A stretch of 64,000 nt of DNA from Desulfobacteraceae bacterium CG2_30_51_40 (GCA_001874005.1 MNYJ01000138.1:1-64000); one strand, 5' to 3'; positions 8,728 to 18,458 are shown, numbered from the stretch's first letter. The notes: generated by a model not told the origin, from the letters alone. Program-made: numbers and translations.

Positions 8728-10796
8728 TGCAGGGATTAGCCTACGTTGCTCCCTTTTTGGGACTTTTTGGTTTAATCATTGCGTTTCTTATCTACGGCTA
8801 TGTCAAGAAGCAGCCAAACGGCAATCCTCTCATGCAGGAACTGGAAAGCATGATTCACAAGGGTGCCATGGCATTTTTGAAAAAGGAGTATTCAGTTCTT
8901 TTCATATTTATTGTGATAGTTTTTATACTTCTTGGATGGGGTATTGACTGGTACACCGCAATAGCTTTCGTTACCGGTGCCTTTTTGAGTATTACGGCAG
9001 GCTATTCCGGAATGACCGCCGCAACTCGCGGAAATTCTCGAACCGCGGAGGCCGCCAATAAGCATGGGCAGGCCAAGGCCTTGAACGTTTCCTATTTTTC
9101 AGGCGCTGTAATGGGACTTGCAGTGGCCGGGCTTGGACTTGTGGGTTTGGGTTTCTGGTTTTGGATCTTCGGGGGAAGCCCTGAGACGGCCAAGTACATA
9201 AATGGATTTGCCATGGGCGCAAGCTCGATAGCCCTTTTTGCCCGTGTTGGAGGCGGAATCTATACAAAGGCCGCGGACGTCGGAGCCGACCTGGTTGGAA
9301 AGGTTGAGGCGGGCATCCCGGAGGATGATCCGCGTAACCCCGGCGTCATAGCCGACAACGTAGGCGACAACGTCGGCGATATCGCGGGCATGGGCGCAGA
9401 CATATTTGAGTCATACGTCGGATCCGTTATCGCTACCATAGCGATTGCGGCGACCCTGAGCATCAATACCCCCGACCTGCTGGCGGGCTTTGTAAAGCAG
9501 TTCCCTGTGCTTCAGGGACTTGATGCCACTATGATAAAACTTAAATTTATGGCAATGCCTTTGCTTATTGTTATGTCAGGCATGGTAAGCTCCATAATAG
9601 GTATATTTTCCATAAAGATTTTCCAGTCAGGAAATCCGGCTGGGGCCCTCAGGTACACCACATTTGTGGCTGCCATCATATTTGTTATACTTACCGCTAT
9701 TGTTACAAAGGCTCTTGGCATGCCGATGGGCGCCTTCTGGGCCATCTTGTCAGGTCTCCTCTGCGGCATCGCGATAGGGCTTCTTGCGGAATATTATACT
9801 TCCGGTGCTCCGGTCAGACGAATAGCCGAGCAGTCCAAGACAGGTGCCGCAACAGTCCTTATCCAGGGACTTGCCACCGGCATGCAGTCCACCTATCTCC
9901 CCATGCTGGGTATCTGCGTTGCTATCTATGTGGGATATCAGACATGCGGTATTTACGGTATAGGCCTTTCGGCAGTAGGCATGCTCGCGACCGTCGGAGC
10001 CACCATGACGGTGGATGCATACGGTCCAATTGCCGATAACGCCGGCGGTATCTCGGAGATGTCAGGTCTCGGACCTGAGACCAGGAAGATTACGGACAGC
10101 CTTGATGCACTTGGAAACACCACAGCCGCAATCGGAAAGGGATTTGCCATCGGCTCTGCAGCCCTTACGGCTCTGGCGCTCTTTGTGGCTTATACTCAGG
10201 CGGCGGGGCTAATCGGCATTGACATGACAAATCCCATGGTCATCATAGGGGTCTTTCTGGGCGGTATAGTTCCTATGCTGGCCGCAGCTTTTACCATGAC
10301 CAGCGTGGGTAAGGCCGCCTTCAGCATAGTAGAGGAGATCCGGCGTCAGTTCAGGGATATCCCAGGTCTTCTTGAGGGTAAACCGGGTGCTAAACCTGAT
10401 CCGGAAAAGTGCGTTACCATCGCTACAGGCGCGGCCCTCAGGGAAATGGTGGCTCCGGGCGTAGTTACGGTGCTGGCCCCGGTGGCAGTAGGATTTTTAT
10501 TGGGGAAAGAGGCTCTCGGCGGGATGCTCCTTGGGGCAACCACGATGGGCGCCTTTCTTGCTCTCTTTATGGCCAACGCGGGTGGAGCATGGGACAACGC
10601 CAAAAAGTATATTGAGGCCGGGAACCTTGGAGGCAAGGGCTCCCCGAACCATAAGGCCGCAGTTGTCGGCGATACGGTCGGCGATCCTTTCAAGGATACA
10701 TCCGGACCTGCCATGAACATCCTTATAAAGTTGATGTCCATTGTCTCTCTGGTTATAGCTCCGATTCTGCCTGCTATCGGGCTGTTCCTCAGATAA
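8727..10796 (+). CDS. hppA: Membrane-bound ion-pumping pyrophosphatase, K+-dependent type
   Basis: This integral-membrane enzyme couples PPi hydrolysis to H+ or Na+ export. The 689-residue protein has about 16 hydrophobic segments and the three catalytic signatures [21 protein letters not shown] and [16 protein letters not shown]. The [10 protein letters not shown] segment has Ala and Gly at the positions that separate K+-dependent enzymes (Ala, Gly/Ala) from K+-independent ones (Lys, Thr), so I call it K+-dependent. Na+ versus H+ specificity cannot be settled by eye. The start overlaps the pth stop, and an AAAGGAGGAGG ribosome site lies inside pth. It fits with the PPi-type phosphofructokinase at 44.5 kb. 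Confidence 0.95.
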   Translation: MQGLAYVAPFLGLFGLIIAFLIYGYVKKQPNGNPLMQELESMIHKGAMAFLKKEYSVLFIFIVIVFILLGWGIDWYTAIAFVTGAFLSITAGYSGMTAATRGNSRTAEAANKHGQAKALNVSYFSGAVMGLAVAGLGLVGLGFWFWIFGGSPETAKYINGFAMGASSIALFARVGGGIYTKAADVGADLVGKVEAGIPEDDPRNPGVIADNVGDNVGDIAGMGADIFESYVGSVIATIAIAATLSINTPDLLAGFVKQFPVLQGLDATMIKLKFMAMPLLIVMSGMVSSIIGIFSIKIFQSGNPAGALRYTTFVAAIIFVILTAIVTKALGMPMGAFWAILSGLLCGIAIGLLAEYYTSGAPVRRIAEQSKTGAATVLIQGLATGMQSTYLPMLGICVAIYVGYQTCGIYGIGLSAVGMLATVGATMTVDAYGPIADNAGGISEMSGLGPETRKITDSLDALGNTTAAIGKGFAIGSAALTALALFVAYTQAAGLIGIDMTNPMVIIGVFLGGIVPMLAAAFTMTSVGKAAFSIVEEIRRQFRDIPGLLEGKPGAKPDPEKCVTIATGAALREMVAPGVVTVLAPVAVGFLLGKEALGGMLLGATTMGAFLALFMANAGGAWDNAKKYIEAGNLGGKGSPNHKAAVVGDTVGDPFKDTSGPAMNILIKLMSIVSLVIAPILPAIGLFLR

Positions 10797-10818
10797 GGGG
10801 GGAAAAGGGCTTCCCTAT

Positions 10819-10858
10819 GCGGATGGTCCGGGGGTAAGTTGTTTGCCCCCGGATCCGC
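10819..10858 (+). other. Strong hairpin after hppA
   Basis: GCGGAT...CCGGGGG pairs with CCCCCGG ATCCGC around an 11-nt loop, giving 13 pairs with one internal bulge. There is no T tract, so it is not a classical intrinsic terminator. It could be a 3' stability hairpin or work with Rho. It lies 22 bases after the hppA stop. Confidence 0.45.
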
Positions 10859-10960
10859 TACGCTGGCCATTGACGAGTGCAGGCATGTCATGGGAGGCAT
10901 AGTGTATGACACATTGCTTTTCACGTTACTGCATTGGCATGGATAGAGATGGGAGGTTGG

Positions 10961-11455
10961 ATGTTTAATATAGGTGATTTGGCTGTATATCCGGCCCACG
11001 GTGTTGGTGTTATAGAGAGAATAGAAAGACAGGAAATCTCGGGCTGCAAGCAGGATTTCTATATCATGAGAATCCTCGATAACGGAATGATCATAATGAT
11101 TCCCACAGGCAACGCGGATCATGTGGGATTAAGGGACATAATAGACCAAGGCGAGGTTAACAAGGTATATTCCATTCTAAGGAAAAGGGATATACCTTCA
11201 GACAATCAGACATGGAACCGGCGATACAGAGAGTATATGGACAAGATAAAGACCGGCTCGCCTTATGAAGTGGCGGAGGTCTATCGTGATCTATGGATGC
11301 TCAAGAGTGAAAAAGAGCTGTCATTCGGCGAAAGAAAGATGCTGGATACTGCCCGCAGCCTTCTCCTGAGGGAGCTTTCTCTTGCCAGGAATTGTCAGCA
11401 GGAGGAAGTAGCAAGGGATCTTGATGTCATCCTAGATAACGGCAAGGCCGCCTGA
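10961..11455 (+). CDS. carD: CarD family transcriptional regulator
   Basis: CarD-family proteins bind the RNA polymerase beta subunit and stabilise open complexes at promoters such as those of rRNA genes. The N-terminal interaction domain is clear ([21 protein letters not shown]) and is followed by a helical C-terminal DNA-contacting domain. I chose ATG 10961 because GGGAGG lies five to ten bases upstream; the track start at 10934 adds nine unsupported residues. The length, 164 residues, fits the family. The RluD-type gene begins five bases after its stop, so the two are probably one operon. Confidence 0.93.
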   Translation: MFNIGDLAVYPAHGVGVIERIERQEISGCKQDFYIMRILDNGMIIMIPTGNADHVGLRDIIDQGEVNKVYSILRKRDIPSDNQTWNRRYREYMDKIKTGSPYEVAEVYRDLWMLKSEKELSFGERKMLDTARSLLLRELSLARNCQQEEVARDLDVILDNGKAA

Positions 11456-11460
11456 ACGAA

Positions 11461-12447
11461 GTGTCACCGAAGGAGAACCGTTTTTGCTGGACTGCCGGTC
11501 CGGAGGATTTCGAAATAAGGCTAGACCGGTTCCTGGCCTCGAAGCCGATAGGGATATCAAGGGCCAGGATACAGGACCTCATCAGGGAGGGTAAAGTTCT
11601 GGTGGGGGACGCAGCGGTCAAGGCGAGTCGCAGACTGCGGCCGGGAGATATTATAAGCATAGAAATACCTCCGAGTTCAGCATGGAAGATCGAACCTGAG
11701 CCGGTTCCTTTTGAAGTCCTTTACGAGGACGGATTTCTCATTGTCATAAACAAACCTGCCGGGATTGTGGTTCATCCAGGGGCGGGGCACTGGAAGGGTA
11801 CCCTTGTGCAGGGAGTTATGGATCATTGCAAGGGTCTTTCCGGCATTGGCGGAGTGGAGCGCCCGGGAGTCGTTCACAGGCTTGATAAGGATACCTCAGG
11901 GGTGATGATCATGGCCAAGGACGACAAAACCCATCTTGCCCTGTCAGCGCAATTCAAAGCAGGCCAGGTCAGGAAGAACTATCTTGCCGTTGTACATGGA
12001 AAGATGCCCTCAGACGCAGGGACTATAAACCTGCCTATCGGCAGAAACCCTTTAAGACGCAAAGAGATGACCGTAGTTGGTGAAGGGGGAAGAAATGCCG
12101 TTACCCTCTGGAGGCGAGTAAGGGATTTCTTGTGCGGGTTCTCGCTTCTTTCAGTCAGGCTCAAGACAGGAAGGACTCACCAGATAAGGGTTCATCTTGG
12201 CCATCAGGGTCATCCTATTGTAGGAGATGCTGTTTACGGCTACAGGCGATCGCAGGAGGCGTCTCTTGACGGCTGGAGAAAAGGGCTCCTTCCAAGGGTC
12301 TCGAGACAGATGCTTCACTCGCATATCCTTTGTATAAGGCACCCGGAGGAAGAGCGGGACATGGAGTTTGTGGCCCCGGTGCCTGAGGATATGAAGGCCT
12401 TTCTGACTGCACTCGAGGATCTGGAGATATCCCGAAAAAAACTGTGA
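11461..12447 (+). CDS. RluD-type 23S rRNA pseudouridine synthase
   Basis: An N-terminal S4 RNA-binding domain (about residues 14-75) is followed by the RluA/RluD catalytic domain with the signature HRLDKDTSG carrying the catalytic aspartate, and RTHQIRVHL near the C-terminus. At 328 residues it matches RluD, which modifies helix 69 of 23S rRNA in E. coli. Target specificity between RluC and RluD is not decided by these motifs. The start is GTG at 11461, five bases after carD. The gene ends about 100 bases before a repeat cluster. Confidence 0.9.
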   Translation: MSPKENRFCWTAGPEDFEIRLDRFLASKPIGISRARIQDLIREGKVLVGDAAVKASRRLRPGDIISIEIPPSSAWKIEPEPVPFEVLYEDGFLIVINKPAGIVVHPGAGHWKGTLVQGVMDHCKGLSGIGGVERPGVVHRLDKDTSGVMIMAKDDKTHLALSAQFKAGQVRKNYLAVVHGKMPSDAGTINLPIGRNPLRRKEMTVVGEGGRNAVTLWRRVRDFLCGFSLLSVRLKTGRTHQIRVHLGHQGHPIVGDAVYGYRRSQEASLDGWRKGLLPRVSRQMLHSHILCIRHPEEERDMEFVAPVPEDMKAFLTALEDLEISRKKL

Positions 12448-12546
12448 AATTAATTGACTGAAAAGAGAAGATTGCTATTATACACTTTATGGATGGATTC
12501 TTCCCTCTAAAGGACCTGATCAGAACTATACACTCCCGGATTAGTT

Positions 12547-12690
12547 AGTGTCCATCCGGAAATGAGATAGTTTCGTCGAGTGCAAGGCGGGCGATAATTT
12601 TAACCACAGTAATACATTGACGTATTTCGAGGATTAAAATTGGAGCCCAACGCCCAAATCGGTGAAAATAGCCATTTCCGGACGGACACT
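12547..12690. repeat. 144-bp palindromic MITE-like element, copy 1
   Basis: The element begins AGTGTCCATCCGGAAATG and ends with its near-perfect inverse CCATTTCCGGACGGACACT. Inner segments are also self-complementary (AATTTTAA/TTAAAATT and AATAC/GTATT at the apex), so the whole 144 bp can fold into one long hairpin. It has no ORF. Copies of identical length lie at 29831-29974 and, inverted, at 44123-44266, each differing at about five or six positions by eye. Confidence 0.92.
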
Positions 12691-12901
12691 AGTTAACAGC
12701 GCGTTTAAAAACCCGCTGTTCACAAATTTAAGTAAAAATGCCCGGATGCAAGGCCTGCGCACAGGGGACCCGACCGAAGGGTGGGGCGTCAGAGCGTGAA
12801 CGGGGACAAATCACTTGAGGAAGCCGTACTCAGAAGTACGCCGCAGTAACGATATATGAGCAAAACATAGCTGATGGCCGTCTCTCAGCAGCCTGTTAAG
12901 T
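12691..12901. repeat. Longer intergenic repeat ending in CAGCAGCCTGTTAA
   Basis: The segment contains an AACAGCG/CGCTGTT hairpin (12696-12721), an AAAAATGCCCGGATGCAAGGC stretch, a CGTACT/AGTACG hairpin, and ends CTCTCAGCAGCCTGTTAA. This arrangement resembles an element I recall from other Deltaproteobacteria. Fragments recur at about 30963-30993 (AAAAATGCCCAGATGTAAG) and 44458-44470 (CTCAGCAGCCTGTT). With copy 1 of the 144-bp element it fills the 587-base spacer before rho; no gene is seen there. Confidence 0.55.
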
Positions 12902-13034
12902 CAGTCCAAGGAGCCGCAAAGTTTAATACTCATAAGTCAGCAAAATCATAGCAGTGCCTCCTGAATATTTTGGCCTGCCTGCGCGCAATGAAATTGTATT
13001 TTAGTTCCATATTAAAAAGTTGGAGAATAGTCGT

Positions 13035-14282
13035 ATGAATCTTGAAGAACTAAAGAAGATGAAAATCAGTGAACTGAACTCCCTTGCCAAGGGGCTCAGC
13101 ATCGAGGGTGCCTCCGGCATGCCCAGGCAGAATCTCATCTTCTCATTACTCCAGGCCCATTCAGAGCAAAACGGGCTCATATACGGAACGGGAGTCCTTG
13201 AGATACTTCCCGACGGGTTCGGTTTTTTGAGGGCCCCGGACGCAAACTATCTTCCAGGTCCCGATGATATTTATGTGTCGCCTTCCCAGATAAGGAGATT
13301 TCTTCTCCGAACCGGCGATACCATTTCCGGACAGATAAGACCTCCTAAAGACTCTGAGAGATATTTCGCGCTCCTGAAGGTGGAAAAGATAAATTTTGAA
13401 GATCCTGAGGCTGCAAAGGACAAGATACTTTTCGACAATCTTACTCCCCTTTATCCAAACGAGAGAATAAATCTGGAGACCACGCCCGGCAATATGTCCG
13501 CCAGGATCATGGATCTTATGACTCCCATAGGCAAGGGGCAGAGGGGTCTGATAGTGGCGCCTCCGAGGACCGGCAAGACGATGCTTCTCCAAAATATTGC
13601 AAACAGCGTCACGGCAAACGATAAGTCTATCCATAAGATAGTGCTCCTTATTGATGAAAGGCCTGAGGAAGTGACCGACATGCAAAGATCAGTGGATGCT
13701 GAGGTCATAAGCTCCACCTTTGATGAACCTCCACACAGGCATGTCCAGGTTGCCGAGATGGTGATAGAGAAGTCCAAGAGGCTGGTAGAGCATAAGAGGG
13801 ATGTGCTCATACTCCTTGACAGCATCACACGACTTGCAAGGGCCTATAACGCAGTGGTGCCTCCGAGCGGAAAAATACTCTCGGGCGGACTTGACTCCAA
13901 TGCCCTTCATAAGCCGAAGAGGTTTTTCGGAGCTGCAAGGAACATAGAGGAGGGAGGAAGCCTTACGATCATTGCCACTGCCCTCATTGATACCGGCAGC
14001 CGCATGGATGAGGTTATCTTTGAGGAGTTCAAGGGTACCGGCAATATGGAAATACACCTCGACAGGCGTCTGAGCGATAGAAGGGTATTCCCATCCATAG
14101 ACATAAATCGCTCAGGTACGAGGAAGGAGGAATTGCTCCTGGAACAGATGGATCTTAACCGTATCTGGGTACTCAGAAAACTCCTGGCCCCCCTGACACC
14201 GATTGACACGATGGAATTTCTTCTTGATAAGATGAAAGGAACGAAAGATAATAAACATTTTCTGGCTTCTATGAGCGAATAG
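13035..14282 (+). CDS. rho: Transcription termination factor Rho
   Basis: This hexameric RNA helicase ends transcription at unstructured RNA. It has the Rho N-terminal helical domain ([15 protein letters not shown]), a cold-shock-like RNA-binding domain ([14 protein letters not shown]), and the RecA-type ATPase with Walker [18 protein letters not shown] and the [12 protein letters not shown] loop. I set the start at ATG 13035, which matches the family N-terminus; the track start, TTG 13020, adds five residues. The length is 415 residues. rpmE follows closely, a common pair. Confidence 0.97.
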   Translation: MNLEELKKMKISELNSLAKGLSIEGASGMPRQNLIFSLLQAHSEQNGLIYGTGVLEILPDGFGFLRAPDANYLPGPDDIYVSPSQIRRFLLRTGDTISGQIRPPKDSERYFALLKVEKINFEDPEAAKDKILFDNLTPLYPNERINLETTPGNMSARIMDLMTPIGKGQRGLIVAPPRTGKTMLLQNIANSVTANDKSIHKIVLLIDERPEEVTDMQRSVDAEVISSTFDEPPHRHVQVAEMVIEKSKRLVEHKRDVLILLDSITRLARAYNAVVPPSGKILSGGLDSNALHKPKRFFGAARNIEEGGSLTIIATALIDTGSRMDEVIFEEFKGTGNMEIHLDRRLSDRRVFPSIDINRSGTRKEELLLEQMDLNRIWVLRKLLAPLTPIDTMEFLLDKMKGTKDNKHFLASMSE

Positions 14283-14310
14283 CCTTAGATATTATGGAGG
14301 ATCACAGTAT

Positions 14311-14523
14311 ATGAAAGAGGGAATTCACCCAGTTCGTTACAAGACAATGGTTAAATGCGCCTGCGGAAATGAATTCGAGACAAGCTCTACGATGAAGGAT
14401 ATCAATGTGGAAATATGCTCTGCATGCCATCCGTTTTTCACCGGGAAGCAGAAGCTTGTTGACTCGGCGGGCAGAGTGGAGCGCTTCAGAAGAAAATACG
14501 CAAAGTTTGAAGAAGCAAAGTAA
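14311..14523 (+). CDS. rpmE: 50S ribosomal protein L31 (zinc-binding form)
   Basis: The 70-residue protein has [11 protein letters not shown] and [13 protein letters not shown], so the four-cysteine zinc-binding (C+) type of L31 is present. ATGGAGGATC gives a ribosome site before the ATG. It lies 28 bases after rho and is followed by a terminator. Confidence 0.97.
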   Translation: MKEGIHPVRYKTMVKCACGNEFETSSTMKDINVEICSACHPFFTGKQKLVDSAGRVERFRRKYAKFEEAK

Positions 14524-14556
14524 TAGCCTCTCCTGTTTTTGTGTATCGTTTGCGAT

Positions 14557-14585
14557 CCCCCCACGGTTGACGGTGCGGGGGTTTT
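14557..14585 (+). terminator. Intrinsic terminator after rpmE
   Basis: CCCCCCAC pairs with GTGCGGGGG (one bulged base) around a short loop and is followed by TTTTGTATTT. It lies 34 bases after the rpmE stop and should end the rho-rpmE transcript. The 211 bases from here to prfA show no further gene. Confidence 0.7.
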
Positions 14586-14796
14586 GTATTTATCGACAGT
14601 ATCACAGTGGCCCGGCCATCTGAAATTCCGTCGTTGATTTTTTACCGGAAAAGACTTGGTTCCGGTTTCTGCCGATCTCGGCGGGCCGGTCAAAAAACGT
14701 CAATATATTTCATTTTGCTCATAATCGGAGGCAAGGCTCGGTTAATGGTTATGCCGCGTTGATACCGGCACGAATCCTGAGACTGAGACAGTAAAG

Positions 14797-15861
14797 ATGT
14801 TTGAAAGGGTTGAGCAAATAGAGCGCCGTTACAGGGAGCTTGAGGGACTGCTGGGGGATCCCGGTGTCATTTCCAACCAGAAGGCCTACCATGCCTACGC
14901 TAAGGAGCACAGCTCCCTGGAGCCCGTTGTAAGCGCATACTCTCAATACAGGTCTGTGAAGGAAGAGATCGAGAGCAACAAGTTCCTGCTTGATGATCCT
15001 GACCATGAGATGCGTGAACTCGCAAAGGAGGAGATGGTAAGGCTGGAGGCGAGGTTTTCCGCGCTTGAAAAGGACTTGATGTTACTGCTTCTTCCAAAGG
15101 ACCCTAATGACGAGAAGAATATCATAGTTGAGATCAGGGCAGGAACCGGCGGTGACGAAGCCGCCCTTTTTGCGGCGGATCTCTTCAGGATGTATCTTCG
15201 ATATGCGGAAAAGAAGCACTGGAGGACGGATATTCTGAGCCGACACGAAACGGGGATAGGAGGGGTCAAGGAGATCATCTTCCTGGTTGAGGGAAACGGG
15301 GCCTACAGCAGGCTCAAATATGAAAGCGGTGTTCACCGTGTTCAGAGGGTTCCTGAAACAGAGGCCCAGGGCAGGATTCATACCTCTACAGTGACTGTGG
15401 CAGTGCTTCCCGAGGCCGAAGAGGTTGACGTTGAGATAAATCATGCGGATCTTAGAATAGATGTTTACCGATCACAGGGATGCGGTGGCCAGCACGTCAA
15501 TACTACGGATTCGGCAGTGAGAATAACCCACATCCCGAGCGGGATGGTGGTCACATGCCAGGATGAGAAATCCCAGCACAAGAACAAGGCTAAGGCCATG
15601 AAGGTCTTGAGATCGCGACTCCTTGAAAAGGAGACGCAGGAACAGGAGGATCGAATATCTCAGGACAGAAAAAGCATGGTTGGGACCGGGGATAGAAGCG
15701 AGAGGATCAGGACATATAATTTCCCTCAATCCAGGGTGACAGATCACAGAATTGGGCTTACCCTTTATAAATTGGAATTCATTCTCACCGGCGAACTGGA
15801 TCAGATTATTGATCCCATCATAACCTATTTCAGGAGTGAGGCCCTCAAAAAGGGCGTCTAA
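14797..15861 (+). CDS. prfA: Peptide chain release factor 1
   Basis: It recognises UAA and UAG and triggers peptide release. The 354-residue protein has the catalytic GGQ loop in [14 protein letters not shown] and the codon-reading region [16 protein letters not shown], with P-x-T in the RF1 position (middle residue Glu rather than the common Ala or Val). prmC, which methylates the GGQ glutamine, follows 11 bases later. The ribosome site before ATG 14797 is weak. Confidence 0.96.
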   Translation: MFERVEQIERRYRELEGLLGDPGVISNQKAYHAYAKEHSSLEPVVSAYSQYRSVKEEIESNKFLLDDPDHEMRELAKEEMVRLEARFSALEKDLMLLLLPKDPNDEKNIIVEIRAGTGGDEAALFAADLFRMYLRYAEKKHWRTDILSRHETGIGGVKEIIFLVEGNGAYSRLKYESGVHRVQRVPETEAQGRIHTSTVTVAVLPEAEEVDVEINHADLRIDVYRSQGCGGQHVNTTDSAVRITHIPSGMVVTCQDEKSQHKNKAKAMKVLRSRLLEKETQEQEDRISQDRKSMVGTGDRSERIRTYNFPQSRVTDHRIGLTLYKLEFILTGELDQIIDPIITYFRSEALKKGV

Positions 15862-15872
15862 AAATTACTCTC

Positions 15873-16784
15873 ATGCCCTTCTGGAGTATCGGAGAACTCT
15901 TAAAGGCAAGCTCGGACTATCTTAAGAGGAAAAAAATAGACAGCCCCCGACTTACTGCAGAGGTGCTTCTTTCCCATCAACTGGCAAGCGACAGGGTCTC
16001 CCTGTACCTCCACTTTGACAGCCCGATAAATCAAGGCGATCTAAACGGTTACCGGACTCTAATATCCAGAAGGGCAACTGGTGAGCCCCTTCACTATATT
16101 ACAGGGGTCAGGGAGTTCTGGTCCATGGAATTTCTGGTTGATCCGCGGGTTCTGATCCCAAGACCTGAAACTGAACTTCTGGTGGAGTGCGCCTTGAAGA
16201 CGGCAAAAGATATTGACAGGCAAGAGGAAATTTTGATTCTCGAACTGGGCACTGGTTCGGGTGCGGTGGCTGTTTCAATCGCAAAAGAAATTCCTGACTG
16301 TCGGATTTGGGCCACTGACATCTCAACGGATGCCCTTGGCGTTGCAAAGGAAAACGCCGTGAGGCACGGAGTTGAAAACAGGATTGTACTTATATCCGGA
16401 GATCTATTTGGAGCGTTGGTGGGCCGCAGCTCACCCCTATTCGATATAATCCTGTCCAATCCTCCATACGTTGCGGAGGAGGAATGGGATTCCCTTCCCA
16501 GGGAGGTGAAAGAACATGAGCCAAGGCCGGCCCTGGATGGCGGTGAAAAGGGAATGAAATTCCTTGCCCCCATAGTTAGGGGCGCCCACGAATTTCTTCG
16601 GCCTGGAGGAAGGCTTTTTCTGGAGATGTCCCCTCATCAGACAGAAGAGATTGTTTCTTTGTTGGAATCTTCCGGCATCTATGACGATATAGGCAGAATA
16701 ATGGATTACTCTGGAAGATACAGGTTGGTGACCGCCCGGAAAAGAAAAGCGGATGCGAAGACCCCGAAATCTAAGGGCCTTTAA
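15873..16784 (+). CDS. prmC: Release factor glutamine methyltransferase
   Basis: This is a SAM-dependent N5-glutamine methyltransferase acting on the GGQ motif of release factors. It has the helical N-terminal domain, a SAM-binding LELGTGSGAVAV loop, and the NPPYV signature that positions the glutamine amide. The length, 303 residues, is slightly above the E. coli enzyme (277). Its adjacency to prfA supports the call. A GGCCT/AGGCC hairpin overlaps the stop codon. Confidence 0.95.
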   Translation: MPFWSIGELLKASSDYLKRKKIDSPRLTAEVLLSHQLASDRVSLYLHFDSPINQGDLNGYRTLISRRATGEPLHYITGVREFWSMEFLVDPRVLIPRPETELLVECALKTAKDIDRQEEILILELGTGSGAVAVSIAKEIPDCRIWATDISTDALGVAKENAVRHGVENRIVLISGDLFGALVGRSSPLFDIILSNPPYVAEEEWDSLPREVKEHEPRPALDGGEKGMKFLAPIVRGAHEFLRPGGRLFLEMSPHQTEEIVSLLESSGIYDDIGRIMDYSGRYRLVTARKRKADAKTPKSKGL

Positions 16785-17041
16785 CAGGCCATTATAATAC
16801 GCCCATCCACTGAGGTTGGATAATCCATAGTCTCTGCAGCCTATTTTCAGTATTGGTATCAGGGGTCACTGTCGCTATCGGGCACAGATGTGAAGGCATA
16901 TCGCTAATACACGATACTGATATCGGAAGCTACCAAGACCCCGAAGTTTTTTGGTTCATCCGGTTTGTGCGTACTTGTAGGTTCCAAAGGCTGGAAATGA
17001 GGATAATGAATGATCCTGTAGCGTTTTCAGGCCGATTCCTT
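16785..17041. other. Spacer without a supported gene
   Basis: About 300 bases separate prmC from the GIY-YIG remnant. A 73-residue track ORF (16853) shows no ribosome site or family motif and runs into a CATTCCGG repeat at 17042, so I do not call it. No promoter or RNA motif stands out. Confidence 0.5.
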
Positions 17042-17074
17042 CATTCCGGCATGCCCTTAGCCGGAATCCAGTAG
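17042..17074. repeat. CATTCCGG-type palindromic repeat, left of GIY-YIG gene
   Basis: CATTCCGGC and GCCGGAATCCAG form an inverted repeat around ATGCCCTTA. The same family flanks the other side of the GIY-YIG remnant (17380-17464) and occurs at 21.9, 38.5, 52.7 and 55.9 kb. Confidence 0.7.
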
Positions 17075-17088
17075 AATGGGCGCGGATA

Positions 17089-17379
17089 GTGGATAAGCAG
17101 CCTGCCGTATACATCTTGGCGAGCAAGAGAAATGGCACCCTCTACGTAGGTGTCACCTCAGATATTCGAAAGAGGGTCTGGGAACATAAGAATGATCTGG
17201 TTGAAGGCTTTACGAAAAGATACATGTCCACCCTCTTGGTCTGGTACGAGGTGCATGAGACAATGGATTCTGCAATCCTTAGGTAGAAGAGAATAAAAGA
17301 ATGGAGGCGAGTGTGGAACCTGCGAATGATTGAAAGGGATAACCCTACTTGGAAGGACTTGTATGATAGCATCGTCTGA
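17089..17379 (+). pseudogene. GIY-YIG endonuclease-like gene with an in-frame amber codon
   Basis: The first 65 codons give a GIY-YIG N-terminus: VYILASKRNGTLYVGVTSDI matches the Y-x-L ... G-T-L-Y-V-G-V-T pattern, then RVWEHK with the conserved histidine. The frame stops at TAG 17284-17286, exactly where this small single-domain family usually has glutamate (R-E-K). Past the stop the same frame continues with the expected tail KRIKEWRRVWN...NPTWKDLYDSIV and ends at 17379. One G-to-T change would therefore restore a 96-residue protein. It is either a young pseudogene or, less likely, read through. It is bracketed by CATTCCGG repeats. Confidence 0.85.
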
Positions 17380-17464
17380 CTGGATTCCGGCATTCGCCGG
17401 AATGACGAACAACTGGATTCCGGCTCCCGGATCGCGGTCCGGGACAGGCTTCGCCGGAATGACG
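17380..17464. repeat. CATTCCGG-type repeat pair, right of GIY-YIG gene
   Basis: Two inverted-repeat units lie back to back: CTGGATTCCGGCATTCGCCGG with AATGACGAAC, then CTGGATTCCGGCTCCCGGATC with its arm GCTTCGCCGGAATGACG. The repeat starts directly at the stop codon region of the GIY-YIG frame. Confidence 0.75.
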
Positions 17465-17572
17465 AACAAAGGGAAGAGTCATCTGAAAGACTGAAAGTAC
17501 GCAAAAACCGGATGACCCGGATGTTTATTACCGGATCGGCCTTTCGGCTATGAACGTGGAATTATTTAACGA

Positions 17573-17606
17573 GTTCTTCCGGGGCCGTGGCCGGCTCCGG
17601 AAGAAC
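17573..17606 (-). terminator. Hairpin downstream of the ZraP-like gene
   Basis: GTTCTTCCGG and CCGGAAGAAC pair perfectly, with further GGCC/GGCC pairing inside. It lies 30 bases beyond the stop of the minus-strand gene. The T tract on that strand is poor (TCGTTAAATAATT), so termination is probable but not certain. Confidence 0.5.
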
Positions 17607-17635
17607 CATAACTCTTTGGGCAGGATTAATGACGT

Positions 17636-18088
17636 CTAGTTCCAGCAGGGCCTGTTTCCAGCGGGACCCCTCCCTGAACCGCCGAAAAACCTTCCCTGGT
17701 TCGGGGCGATCTCCTTGCTGCTCAACCTGAATGAAAGCCTCTTTTGCTCCATCTCGGCCCTCAGGGCGCTCAGCTCGTTCTGGAGGGCGCTAGCCTTCGC
17801 CGGATCAGGATTTTCTGATCCTAAGAGGGCGTCTAACTCTCTAGTCTTGCTCCAGATGCTGTTTCTCAATGCATAGGTGTCGTTTTCAAACTTCTGCTCA
17901 AGGCTATCCAGCTTTACTTCCTGGTCAGGGCTTAGCTCGACTCCATAACCTCCCCCGTTTCTCCAGCAAGAACCTGGGCCGCCGCCATTGCCGCCAAACC
18001 ATCCTCTACCGGGCCCCCAAGCCATCACAGGGACCGCAACTGCCGCTACCAATAAGACAATTACCACTACGCTTCCTATCTTCTTCAT
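17636..18088 (-). CDS. ZraP/CpxP-like periplasmic metal-response protein
   Basis: A 150-residue exported protein. Residues 1-24 form a signal peptide (MKKIGSVVVIVLLVAAVAVP, cut after VMA). A Gly/Trp-rich segment follows, then a long helical region (LSPDQEVKLDSLEQKF...ALRAEMEQKR) as in the Spy/CpxP/ZraP chaperone fold, and a Gly-rich tail ending NRPCWN. ZraP binds zinc and restrains the ZraSR response in enterobacteria; here it is divergent from a ZraS/ZraR pair, which supports that role. I chose ATG 18088 (GGAGGTGG ribosome site) over the track start 15 codons upstream. A sigma-54 promoter lies about 110 bases before the start. Confidence 0.8.
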   Translation of the reverse strand: MKKIGSVVVIVLLVAAVAVPVMAWGPGRGWFGGNGGGPGSCWRNGGGYGVELSPDQEVKLDSLEQKFENDTYALRNSIWSKTRELDALLGSENPDPAKASALQNELSALRAEMEQKRLSFRLSSKEIAPNQGRFFGGSGRGPAGNRPCWN

Positions 18089-18206
18089 CTTACCACCTCC
18101 GTTATTAGTTTCATTTTTGCCGCTAGAGTCCAATCATTTAAACCTGAGTTATTTCCGGCAATGAATCAAGGTCACTCATGAACGGCTCCCTTTGGTTCTA
18201 TAGCTA

Positions 18207-18222
18207 AGCAATTGGTGTGCCG
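18207..18222 (-). promoter_or_regulatory. Sigma-54 promoter of the ZraP-like gene
   Basis: Read on the minus strand, CGGCACACCAATTGCT matches the -24/-12 consensus TGGCACR-N4-TTGCW except for the first base, with the exact GG-N10-GC spacing. Transcription would start near 18196, about 110 bases before the ATG. Confidence 0.75.
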
Positions 18223-18315
18223 AAATTCATATAGATTATAACATATTGTAATAATATCATAATTGGCATTACATGTAAGTGTAAAGAATTTCATCTCGCT
18301 TCGGAAGCTCATGTT

Positions 18316-18374
18316 GGATAAAAAGTATCCACTTTTAGGACGCCCTGTGGTGTATACATGGATAATAAGTATCC
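18316..18374. promoter_or_regulatory. Two palindromic upstream activator sites
   Basis: GGATAAAAAGTATCC (18316-18330) and GGATAATAAGTATCC (18360-18374) are two GGATA-N5-TATCC palindromes, 44 bases centre to centre (about four helical turns). They lie about 95-150 bases upstream of the sigma-54 promoter, the usual place for an NtrC-class activator. The ZraR-like protein at 20.3 kb is the obvious candidate to bind them. Confidence 0.65.
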
Positions 18375-18439
18375 AGGCTCGTCGAAATCCTATAGTATGG
18401 TAAAAGGTTAGGGCCTCTTATGAACAGGGTAAACGGCCT

Positions 18440-18458
18440 TGAGGTATCCTTTTTGCTT
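18440..18458 (+). promoter_or_regulatory. Weak sigma-54-like site before the sensor kinase
   Basis: GG at 18443-18444 and GC at 18455-18456 have the exact 10-base spacing and a TTTTTGCTT -12 region, but the -24 half (AGGTAT) is poor. If real, the ZraSR-like pair would autoregulate through the shared activator sites. Confidence 0.3.

Noticed and set aside
9260-11122. Long minus-strand ORFs across hppA and carD
   Set aside because: They are antisense frames of hppA and carD; the sense frames contain all catalytic motifs.
16853-17074. 73-residue ORF upstream of the GIY-YIG remnant
   Set aside because: No ribosome site, no recognisable motif, and its end is in a repeat.
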